From the NCBI GenBank assembly GCA_007694905.1, contig REEU01000162.1, forward strand, positions 1-33,906: a DNA stretch of 33,906 nt, written 5' to 3'. The notes below the pieces were generated by a model. The model was given only the letters and a program-made list of their open reading frames with translations. It was not told where the DNA came from and made no database searches. Position 1 is the stretch's first letter, and every line of letters begins with the position of its first letter. Both the position numbers and the translations under genes were made by a program. This DNA comes from Gammaproteobacteria bacterium. Its GTDB lineage: Bacteria > Pseudomonadota > Gammaproteobacteria > Pseudomonadales > Azotimanducaceae. Below, piece by piece: positions 8,563 to 14,340 of the stretch.

Positions 8563-9483
8563 ATGAGCTCGCATCGTCGCCGCCGACCCACCCATCCGGG
8601 CCATCCCCGCTTCTGGGGCACATGGTGCGCCTTGACGCTGCTGCGGGCGGCCGCCGCCCTGCCCGAGGCTTGGCACCCGGCCTTAGGTCGCGCCCTTGGC
8701 CGCGTGGCCCGACACACCCTCAGGCGCCGCCGCAGCATCGTCCGGACCAACCTCGAACTGTGCTTCCCGGAACTCGGACCCGAGTCACGCCGGCAGCTCG
8801 AACGGCGGCACTTCGAAGCGGCGGGGCTGTCCCTGCTGGAGACCGCGCGGGCTTGGTCCCACGACCTCGGTACCCTCGATGCGCGCCTCGACGTGAGGGG
8901 TGGCGAGCACCTCGATGCGGCGCTGGCCGCCGGCAACGGCGTCCTGCTGGCCGGCGCCCACTTCCTCACGCTGGAGATCGTCTGCGCCCTGGTGGCACGA
9001 CGCTGGCCCCTGGACGTGGTCTACCGGTCCCAGCGCAACCCGGCGCTGGAGCGCATCCAGCGCCGGGGGCGCCGCCCCTATGGCGCGGCCATCGACCATC
9101 GCGACCTGCGCCGGCTCATGCGCCGACTCCGTGACGGCCATGCCGTCTGGTTCGCCGCGGACCAGGACCACGGCGCCCGCCGCTCCGAGTTCGTGCCCTT
9201 TTTCGGCATCGCCGCCGCGACGCTGACCTCCACGTCCCGGGTGGCGAAACTGACCGGTGCCCAGGTGCTCCTGATGCAGCATTGGCGCAATAGCGACGAT
9301 CGCAGCTGGACCGTGCGCTTCCAGCCGCTGCCTGAATCCTTTCCGAGCGCCGACCCCCGGTCAGACGCAGCGCTGCTGAACGCCTGCCTCGAGCGTGCCA
9401 TCGCGGAACATCCGGAGCAGTACCTGTGGCTGCATCGGCGCTTCAAGACACGACCCGAGGGCGAACCGGCACGCTACGGCTGA
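8563..9483 (+). CDS. lpxL: lipid A biosynthesis acyltransferase (LpxL/HtrB family)
   Basis: Inner-membrane enzyme of the LpxL/LpxM family, which transfers a secondary acyl chain from acyl-ACP onto Kdo-lipid A. With the ATG at 8563 the product is 306 residues, the usual family length. The catalytic HX4D/E motif is H133-x4-E138 (GAHFLTLE). Other landmarks are the hydrophobic N-terminal segment (about 20-35), RRRRSIVRTNLELCFPEL (NL..cFPe is a family hallmark), VYRSQRNPALE and AADQDHG. An in-frame ATG at 8479 is unlikely because it would overlap the hldE start. Which acyl position is modified cannot be told. The last 30 bases recur at 11313-11344, at the far side of the accessory island that follows. 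Confidence 0.9.
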   Translation: MSSHRRRRPTHPGHPRFWGTWCALTLLRAAAALPEAWHPALGRALGRVARHTLRRRRSIVRTNLELCFPELGPESRRQLERRHFEAAGLSLLETARAWSHDLGTLDARLDVRGGEHLDAALAAGNGVLLAGAHFLTLEIVCALVARRWPLDVVYRSQRNPALERIQRRGRRPYGAAIDHRDLRRLMRRLRDGHAVWFAADQDHGARRSEFVPFFGIAAATLTSTSRVAKLTGAQVLLMQHWRNSDDRSWTVRFQPLPESFPSADPRSDAALLNACLERAIAEHPEQYLWLHRRFKTRPEGEPARYG

Positions 9484-9485
9484 GC
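9454..9485 (+). repeat. direct repeat, copy 1 (3' end of lpxL)
   Basis: This 32-base stretch covers the last ten codons of lpxL and its TGA. It matches 11313-11344 at 27 of 32 positions with no gaps, including the run AACCGGCAC, then CTACGG and TGAGC. The two copies are 1,859 bp apart and bound the VapC remnant, parDE, unassigned and CPBP segments. Confidence 0.6.
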
Positions 9486-9510
9486 ACCATTAGTGTCCCG
9501 GATTCGATCG

Positions 9511-9624
9511 TCACTCGCTCAACTCCGGCCAATTGATCTGCCCGCGACGCGATGCAGTCAGCAACGCGTTAGCGACCTCCAGGCTCCAGTGGCCAGGTAC
9601 GCAGATGCCTTCCTCCTGCAGTGA
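9511..9624 (-). pseudogene. remnant of a VapC-type PIN-domain toxin
   Basis: The minus-strand frame reads SLQEEGICVPGHWSLEVANA and then LLTASRRGQINWPELSE before a stop. The VPxxWxxEVANxLLxAxRRGxI pattern is the conserved central helix region of VapC/PIN toxins, normally near residues 40-65 of a protein of about 130. The N-terminal strand with the first catalytic aspartate and everything after the ELSE segment are missing, so it is a fragment. An ATG at 9654 is in frame, but the nine codons it adds come from the parDE regulatory region and are probably fortuitous. It lies head-to-head with parDE, between lpxL and the antitoxin gene, and is evidence that toxin-antitoxin modules have replaced each other here. 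Confidence 0.65.
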
Positions 9625-9660
9625 TTGACCTTTCAGAGGGTAAGGGAATCGCATACCCTC
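9625..9660 (+). promoter_or_regulatory. parDE promoter/operator region with 25-bp palindrome
   Basis: A perfect inverted repeat GAGGGTA (9636-9642) - 11 bases - TACCCTC (9654-9660) lies 26 bases before the parD start. A TTGACC (9625-9630) resembles a -35 box; the -10 candidate inside the palindrome (TACCCT, 9654-9659) is weak. The placement fits an autoregulatory operator for a ribbon-helix-helix antitoxin, which normally binds such palindromes over its own promoter. The promoter itself is less certain than the palindrome. Confidence 0.5.
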
Positions 9661-9686
9661 AAAGGTGCGCAAGACAGGAAGAAAGC

Positions 9687-9971
9687 ATGGCTAACGTCGA
9701 AAAGATCACGATTGCCCTGACTGCAGAGCAGGCCAGTTTCGTTCGTGACGCCGTGGCCTCGGGCGCTTACGCTTCGACCAGCGAGGCCATCCGGGAGGCC
9801 GTGCGCGAGTGGAAGGAACGGCACGAACTGCTTGGGTTCACCATCGAGGAACTTCAGGGCCTCGTTGAGGAAGGCCTCGACAGCGGCCCAAGCGAGCACG
9901 CCGACTTAGAGGACCTGAAGGCTGAAGCCCGACGCCGTCACGCGCTGGCCCGGCAATCAACTTCGGACTGA
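9687..9971 (+). CDS. parD: ParD-family antitoxin (ribbon-helix-helix)
   Basis: A 94-residue antitoxin: residues about 5-45 (EKITIALTAEQASFVRDAVA then SGAYASTSEAIREAVREW) form the N-terminal ribbon-helix-helix DNA-binding domain that represses the operon, and the acidic, helical remainder (TIEELQGLVEEGLD and on) is the toxin-wrapping tail. ParD-type antitoxins are 80-95 residues. The start at 9687 has AGGA seven to ten bases upstream; the frame is open earlier but that part overlaps the palindromic operator. The stop is six bases before the toxin start codon. Family assignment is strong because the gene and its partner occur in the canonical order. Confidence 0.9.
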   Translation: MANVEKITIALTAEQASFVRDAVASGAYASTSEAIREAVREWKERHELLGFTIEELQGLVEEGLDSGPSEHADLEDLKAEARRRHALARQSTSD

Positions 9972-9979
9972 TCCGAAGT
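9960..9979 (+). promoter_or_regulatory. hairpin over the antitoxin stop and toxin start codon
   Basis: ACTTCGGA (9960-9967) and TCCGAAGT (9972-9979) form a perfect 8-bp stem around a CTGA loop. The loop and stem include the parD stop (9969-9971), and the last two paired bases are the G and U of the parE GTG start. In RNA this would occlude toxin initiation unless a ribosome finishing parD opens the stem. Confidence 0.55.
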
Positions 9980-10268
9980 GACGCGCAGAATCGTTCGAAC
10001 CCGGCGGGCAGACGAGGATCTGATCGCCATCTGGCAGTCGATTGCCGCCGAGGACCTTGCTGCCGCTGATCGCATCCTCGATGCGATCGATGCTCGCTGC
10101 CAGCAGTTGCCGCGCCACCCTTTTTCCGGACCAGCGAAAGAGGACATTGGCCGCGGCATGCGGCATCTCGTTGCCGGCCACTACATGATTCTCTACCGCA
10201 TCGAGAGTGAAATCATATGCGTCGTTCGTGTCCTGCATGACAGGCGCCGTCTTCGGATCGACGGCTGA
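9978..10268 (+). CDS. parE: ParE/RelE-family toxin
   Basis: A 96-residue toxin of the RelE/ParE superfamily. Features are the basic N-terminal strand MTRRIVRTRRADEDLIAIWQ, the helix pair with LDAIDARCQQLPRHPFSG (the LxxxPxxG turn of ParE proteins), then GMRHLVAGHYMILYRIE and VVRVLHDRRRL, the C-terminal strands of the family. ParE proteins poison DNA gyrase; RelE relatives cleave mRNA. The lack of obvious RelE catalytic residues and pairing with ParD favour ParE. Translation starts at GTG six bases after the parD stop, with no strong ribosome site and inside a hairpin, so coupling to parD is likely. Its last codons contain a 14-base word that recurs 65 bases later. Confidence 0.9.
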   Translation: MTRRIVRTRRADEDLIAIWQSIAAEDLAAADRILDAIDARCQQLPRHPFSGPAKEDIGRGMRHLVAGHYMILYRIESEIICVVRVLHDRRRLRIDG

Positions 10269-10324
10269 GGGATTCACTGGACATCCAGACACTTTCGCCA
10301 TGGATTCAATGCCGTCTTCGGATC
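10246..10324 (+). repeat. short direct repeat at the parE 3' end
   Basis: GCCGTCTTCGGATC occurs at 10246-10259, within the last codons of parE, and again at 10311-10324 in the non-coding stretch that follows. The 65-bp spacing and exact identity suggest a small duplication or recombination junction, though a 14-base match could also be a relic of a longer repeat. Confidence 0.4.
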
Positions 10325-10487
10325 CAATGCTCCAGGCTATCGCGCTGCGCTGGAGTTTCACTTGCCCATCACAAACTGGCCGCCGGGCCTCGAGCAGGCA
10401 ACGCTTTAGAATCCTGAACACAATGATTTCTTCACCAGCCTGATCTCGGCTAAAGGCGCGACCGGTGCTGCCCCAAAAGGCGTAGAG
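10269..10487 (+). other. unassigned stretch between parE and the CPBP gene
   Basis: No gene with a start and recognisable fold was found in these 219 bases. The frame shared with parE and with the CPBP gene stays open from the parE stop to a TAG at 10407, and from there into the CPBP gene with no start codon other than the GTG at 10488. All reading frames look like decayed or non-coding DNA. It may be the remnant of another accessory gene lost by deletion; no attC-type core sites were recognised. Confidence 0.4.
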
Positions 10488-11111
10488 GTGCTTCTGAACG
10501 CGCAGACCAACAACAACGACCCGGACCTTGCCCCCAGCCAGCGGCGCCTGCAACGAGCACCGGACTTTACTGGTAACCGCCTGAGCAGTTTTCGCGCGGT
10601 GGTGCTGCGGCATGGTCTGCCGGGCGCCATGCTCGGCGCATTGTGTCTGCTGCATCCGGATATGCGGGCGCTGCTCACACCAGCGCTGACTGGATTTCTG
10701 GCTGATCCTGCCCGTTACCTGGGCATCGCTGCGCTGATGTTCGCAGCGCTGGTCAGCTATGCCTGGTTCATCGACCGCAGGCTCAATGCTGCAGCTGTTG
10801 GCTGGATTCTCTACTTGCTGTTGATCTCCATCTGGGAAGAGTGGGTATTCCGGCTGGCGCTGCCCTACTTCGCCGCGGAAAATGGCATGGAACTCCGCAC
10901 CGCCGTGATTGCCAGCAATGTACTGTTCGGCGCCGCGCACTACTTCACGCTGCGCTGGAAGTGGCAGTGGTGCGTGGCGGCAGCGCTTGGCGGCATGGCG
11001 CTAAGTCGGAATTTTGCAGTGCATTATGATCTGGTACTGGTGATCGGCATTCATTGGCTGGCGACCTTTGTGAATACGCCGAGGTTGCCGGGAGGGTCGC
11101 GTGCCGCCTGA
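10488..11111 (+). CDS. CPBP family intramembrane glutamic endopeptidase
   Basis: A 207-residue polytopic membrane protein carrying the three CPBP (Abi/CAAX protease-like) motifs: EExxxR at E117-E118-x3-R122 (SIWEEWVFR), FxxxH at F147-H151 (FGAAH), and the last histidine motif at H189-N196 (HWLATFVN). Hydrophobic segments lie at about 45-60, 78-95, 103-116, 138-152, 160-172 and 181-195. Relatives include CAAX-type prenyl proteases and bacteriocin-immunity proteins; the substrate here is unknown. The GTG start at 10488 is the best available but has no clear ribosome site; an ATG at 10629 would remove the first hydrophobic segment. The gene lies in the accessory island next to parDE, so a defence or immunity role is possible but only inferred from location. 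Confidence 0.75.
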   Translation: MLLNAQTNNNDPDLAPSQRRLQRAPDFTGNRLSSFRAVVLRHGLPGAMLGALCLLHPDMRALLTPALTGFLADPARYLGIAALMFAALVSYAWFIDRRLNAAAVGWILYLLLISIWEEWVFRLALPYFAAENGMELRTAVIASNVLFGAAHYFTLRWKWQWCVAAALGGMALSRNFAVHYDLVLVIGIHWLATFVNTPRLPGGSRAA

Positions 11112-11438
11112 TGCCCAGGTTTCGCCGCGCAACCAAAGCCGCGGACGGTTCCCGCCCAAACAAGATTCTCCGCATCTTCCCCAATCAGCGGCACCTGTCG
11201 CACGTTTTGCTGCAGGTCGCCGCGTTTGCACGCCGCTCTCCCACGTCGGCCGCCTGCTGAAGGCATTGGCCCAACGGGGCCTGGCAGCGCTGCTACTGTT
11301 TGGCGCCATCCATCCAAGGGCTAACCGGCACACTACGGTTGAGCGCCTGCGCTCGGTTTACAAGCGTCTGCGGAGGAGGCTCAATGCGGGACATTTCGTC
11401 ACATCGGCACCCGGCCCATCCATCAGGAGACCCTGTCC
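11112..11438. other. 327-bp gap: end of island, repeat and SDR leader
   Basis: No supportable gene was seen. The first 200 bases carry open but featureless frames on both strands. The second copy of the lpxL 3'-end repeat is at 11313-11344. The remaining 94 bases up to the SDR start contain a GGAGGAGG-like purine run (about 11372-11379) followed by an ATG at 11383 whose frame leads nowhere recognisable. This last part is probably the native sequence that once followed lpxL. Confidence 0.5.
11313..11344 (+). repeat. direct repeat, copy 2 (lpxL 3'-end duplicate)
   Basis: This 32-base stretch matches the lpxL end at 9454-9485 in 27 of 32 positions without gaps, and includes the equivalent of the stop codon (TGA, 11340-11342). 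Within it AACCG and CGGTT form a 5-bp inverted repeat that is imperfect in copy 1. It marks the right boundary of the accessory island. Confidence 0.55.
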
Positions 11439-12248
11439 ATGCTGTCCTACGCTGGCAAAAAAATCGTCATTACCGGAGCCTACTCGGGCATCGGCGCCGC
11501 CTTGCTCACCCTGCTGCGCGAGCTCGGCGCCGAAGACATCACCGTGCTGGACTTGAAGGAACCGGACCAGCCGATCAGCCGCTTCATCGAGACCGACATG
11601 GGCAATCCGGTGGCCATCGACAATGCGGCGGCGGCCATCGGCGAGGGCGTGGACGTCCTGTTCAACAATGCGGGCATCGCCGCCACGCGGCCCGCTGAGC
11701 AGGTGATGCGAGTGAACATCCTGGGTCTGACGCGGCTCACCGAGCGCTTGCTCCCCACCATGAACAGCGGCGGCGCCGTGGTGCACACCGCCTCCACCGC
11801 CGGCAATCAGTGGCCGGACAACCTCACGGCAATCATGGAATTGCTGGGCATCAGCAGCTGGGACGAAGCCGTGGCCTGGGTTCACGACCACGCCGAAGTC
11901 GTCGCCGATGGCTACTTCTTCTCCAAGCAGGCGGTGCAGGTCTACACCATGCTCGCGAGCCGCCCGGCGATTCGGCGCGGCGTGCGCGTGAACAGCATCT
12001 GCCCGTCACCGGTGGACACCCCTCTGTTGCCCGAATTCCGTCAGACCATGTCCGATGCGATCATCGACTGGGCCATCGCCGAGGGCGCCGGCCGGGTGGC
12101 CACCGCTGACGACATGGCGCGGGCGCTGATCTTCCTCGGCTCGGACCTCGCCAGCTACGTCAACGGCGTCAACCTCCTGGTGGATGGCGGCTTCACTGCC
12201 GCCATGGCCACGGGACAGGCCCAGCTTCCGGCGCAGGCCGCCTCTTGA
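11439..12248 (+). CDS. SDR family oxidoreductase (HsdA / 3-alpha-hydroxysteroid dehydrogenase-like)
   Basis: A 269-residue cytosolic short-chain dehydrogenase. TGAYSGIG (12-19) is the cofactor loop, D38 (VLDLK) suggests NAD preference, NNAG is at 76-79, and the catalytic set is S119, Y159 and K163 (YFFSK). The short N-terminal half, the long insert between the serine and tyrosine (WPDNLTAIMELLGISSWDEA), and the ending SYVNGVNLLVDGGFTAAM resemble Comamonas 3-alpha-hydroxysteroid dehydrogenase and coniferyl-alcohol dehydrogenase, so a cyclic or aromatic alcohol is a reasonable guess at substrate. It starts 94 bases after the island boundary. Its stop overlaps the TTG start of the rhomboid gene by four bases. 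Confidence 0.88.
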   Translation: MLSYAGKKIVITGAYSGIGAALLTLLRELGAEDITVLDLKEPDQPISRFIETDMGNPVAIDNAAAAIGEGVDVLFNNAGIAATRPAEQVMRVNILGLTRLTERLLPTMNSGGAVVHTASTAGNQWPDNLTAIMELLGISSWDEAVAWVHDHAEVVADGYFFSKQAVQVYTMLASRPAIRRGVRVNSICPSPVDTPLLPEFRQTMSDAIIDWAIAEGAGRVATADDMARALIFLGSDLASYVNGVNLLVDGGFTAAMATGQAQLPAQAAS

Positions 12249-13180
12249 CCGACGACTCCCACCCGCTTCGGCGCCGCCCGGACGACGCCGGCCCCACCGC
12301 AGGATGGTTCTGCGTCTACCGCTCGGCGCGTCGCAACCAGGCCGCGGACGCGGCGTTCATGCTCACCGCGGTGGGCATCGACAACTTCATGGACCAGGGC
12401 GAGGGCTTCCAGTGGCAGCTGTGGGTTCCGGTGGAACAGGCCCGGGCCGCCAGTCACGAGCTCGAGCTCTACGCGCGGGACCATGCCCGCGCTGCTGACA
12501 CCGAAGCGCCCCTCCCGGAGATCGACAACGGTATCCGCGGCGTCTTCGGATACCTTGCAGTGATCTGGATGATACCGGTCCTGGAGGGCTACGGGCTCCT
12601 GGGCCCGGAGACCCTGACAGCAGGTCGCATGAATGCCGGGGCGGTCGCGGACGGGGAGTGGTGGCGCACCGTCACGGCACTCACGCTGCATGGCGACTTC
12701 GGCCATATCCTCGGCAACTCCGTGTTCGGGGTCGTAATCGGACTCATGGTGGGTCGCAACCTCGGCTCGGGGCTGGGCTGGCTGCTGGTGCTGGCCAGCG
12801 GGGCCCTCGGGAACGCCTGCAACGCCTGGATCCAGGGCGCCGCATTCACTTCCGTCGGCGCGTCCACGGCCACCTTCGGAGCACTCGGCATGGTGGGTGC
12901 GTTCATGTGGCAGCGGGCCGGTCACCGGGCCTTCGGGCTGCGCCGCAGTCTGGCCCCCCTGTTCGCAGCCTTCGCCCTGCTGGCATTCACCGGCGTCGGC
13001 GGCGAGAACACGGACGTGGTCGGTCACTTCACCGGCTTCGGTGCCGGGGTCCTGATCGGTCTGGCCGCGGCCGCGTTTGCTCCGGACGCACTCGGTCCGC
13101 GACGGCAGCTCTGGTGTGGCCTCGCCGCCATCGCCTGTGTCGCCGGCGCGTGGGGCGCAGTGATTCTTTCGCTCGGCTGA
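12245..13180 (+). CDS. rhomboid family intramembrane serine protease with N-terminal DUF2007-like domain
   Basis: A 311-residue membrane protease. The rhomboid core (about 95-305) has the HxxxN motif at H154-N158, the serine nucleophile S207 in GAST, and the catalytic histidine H261 in GHFTGFGAG, so it should be active. Six or seven hydrophobic segments fall between 98 and 308. Residues 20-80 form a soluble domain (WFCVYRSARRNQAADAAFML to WQLWVPVEQARAASHEL) that resembles DUF2007-type 'putative signal transducing' domains. Translation begins at a TTG overlapping the upstream SDR stop (TTGA). The start is chosen because the soluble domain is intact in this frame; an internal ATG at 12359 would cut it. 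The stop abuts the decayed VTT fragment on the other strand. The substrate is unknown. Confidence 0.88.
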   Translation: MTDDSHPLRRRPDDAGPTAGWFCVYRSARRNQAADAAFMLTAVGIDNFMDQGEGFQWQLWVPVEQARAASHELELYARDHARAADTEAPLPEIDNGIRGVFGYLAVIWMIPVLEGYGLLGPETLTAGRMNAGAVADGEWWRTVTALTLHGDFGHILGNSVFGVVIGLMVGRNLGSGLGWLLVLASGALGNACNAWIQGAAFTSVGASTATFGALGMVGAFMWQRAGHRAFGLRRSLAPLFAAFALLAFTGVGGENTDVVGHFTGFGAGVLIGLAAAAFAPDALGPRRQLWCGLAAIACVAGAWGAVILSLG

Positions 13181-13285
13181 TCAGCCCCCATCATTGCTCT
13201 TGCGTCGCGCCGCCAGGTGTTGCGCCAAGCAGCGCCCGCCCACCAGGAACACCGCCAGCAGCAGCCGTTGAGGGGTCACATTGAC
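13181..13285 (-). pseudogene. decayed second copy of the VTT gene 3' end
   Basis: The minus strand reads 34 codons and a stop, ending FLVGGRCLAQHLAARRKS plus NDGG, against FLVVGRWLAQRLAARRKS plus RDLP at the end of the intact VTT protein. At DNA level the terminal 90 bases match 14341-14430 at 74 of 90 positions without gaps. No start codon or membrane domain precedes the fragment. It lies immediately after the rhomboid stop, with the SDR gene between it and the intact gene. It is either what remains of a second VTT gene or a duplicate produced when the SDR segment was inserted. Confidence 0.75.
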
Positions 13286-13325
13286 CGATGGACTCGATGG
13301 CCATGCGGTGGGGAAGTGCTGAAGA

Positions 13326-14225
13326 TCACTGCCTTGTCAGCTCCTCGCTCAGCGCCCACAGCCGCTCGCGCGCCTCGCGGTCCAGGGCCTGCGCGTTCGG
13401 ATCCGCGCGCTGACTCCGGTTGAAATAGGCGCCGTTCTCGAGGTCGCGCTCGGTGATCAGGCGCATGAGATTGTCCGCTCCCTCCTCGATGGTCGACTGG
13501 GGTTCGATTCCCGCCTGCAGAACCATCCGCGTCGGCATGAACGTCTCGGGGTGCAGGCTGTACGTGGTGATGTTGCTGCCTTCGAGCCGCTCGGCCAGCG
13601 CCTTCGTGAACGTGATCTGCGCCAGTTTGCTCTGCCCGTACGCCCGCCAGGACTCGTAGTCCTGCTCGATCTGCGGGTCATCGAAATCGATGGGGTGCTG
13701 CGCGCCGGACGCAACGTTGATGATTCGCGCCGGCGCGCCGGCCTCAAGCAATGGCATCAGCTTTTCGGTGAGCAGAAAGTGCGAGAGATAGTTCACCTGA
13801 AACGTCAGCTCGTAGCCGTCGTCGCTCTCGCGGCGTTCCGGCGGGCCACCGATGCCAGCGTTGTTGACCAGCAGATCGAGCTGCTCGTAATGCTGGAGCA
13901 CCGTGGCGGCAAGTTCGCGGACATTGTCGAGGTCGATGAAATCGGCGCGGATGAAGCGCGCGCTGCCGCCGCGCTGCTCGATCTCGCGCGCGACCTCTTC
14001 GCCGCGCGCCTGATCGCGGCCGTGCACGATCACGTGCGCTCCCGCTTCACCGAGCCGCAGGGCGACTTCGCGGCCGAGACCGGATGTGGAGCCGGTGACC
14101 AGGGCCGTGAGCGCTCGGCCTTCAGGGGCTACTGGCGTTGCGAATGCGGCTTCGGCGGTGGCTGTGAGTGCGCAAACGGCCATGGTGGCCGCGAGTGCCA
14201 GCGCGGTGAGGTGTAGCCGCGACAT
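13326..14225 (-). CDS. SDR family oxidoreductase with N-terminal signal peptide
   Basis: A 299-residue short-chain dehydrogenase of the retinol-dehydrogenase/WWOX-like type (TGSTSGLG at 44-51, NNAG at 121-124, S173, Y196-x3-K200, and LHPETFMPTRM, equivalent to the LHPGxxxT segment). R70 in HGRD favours NADPH. Residues 1-29 (MSRLHLTALALAATMAV and on to AEAAFA) look like a Sec signal peptide with cleavage after AEA. This is unusual because the cofactor is cytoplasmic. The start is supported by AGGAG six bases upstream and there is no plausible start after the signal. It stands alone, between the intact VTT gene and a copy of its 3' end, which suggests acquisition. The substrate is unknown. Confidence 0.88.
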   Translation of the reverse strand: MSRLHLTALALAATMAVCALTATAEAAFATPVAPEGRALTALVTGSTSGLGREVALRLGEAGAHVIVHGRDQARGEEVAREIEQRGGSARFIRADFIDLDNVRELAATVLQHYEQLDLLVNNAGIGGPPERRESDDGYELTFQVNYLSHFLLTEKLMPLLEAGAPARIINVASGAQHPIDFDDPQIEQDYESWRAYGQSKLAQITFTKALAERLEGSNITTYSLHPETFMPTRMVLQAGIEPQSTIEEGADNLMRLITERDLENGAYFNRSQRADPNAQALDREARERLWALSEELTRQ

Positions 14226-14340
14226 GGGAGGCTCCTGGTCGGTTTTCCAAGCGGACCATGATCCAGGATTTTTGGCGTCGGGGCGACCGAGAGCCCCTGT
14301 CGACAAAACCCCGTTGCTGAATCGGTCGACCCCGGGCTGA

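Noticed and set aside
9957-10940. Long open frame on the minus strand across parE and the CPBP gene
   Set aside because: It is antisense to two genes with clear family motifs and has no recognisable domain of its own.
11001-11333. Open frames in the gap between the CPBP gene and the SDR, on both strands
   Set aside because: Arg/Pro/Ala-rich, no motif, no ribosome site; typical of open frames arising by chance in high-GC DNA.
9484-11438. Integron cassette array with attC sites
   Set aside because: Toxin-antitoxin and small membrane genes fit a cassette array, but no paired RYYYAAC/GTTRRRY core sites were found.
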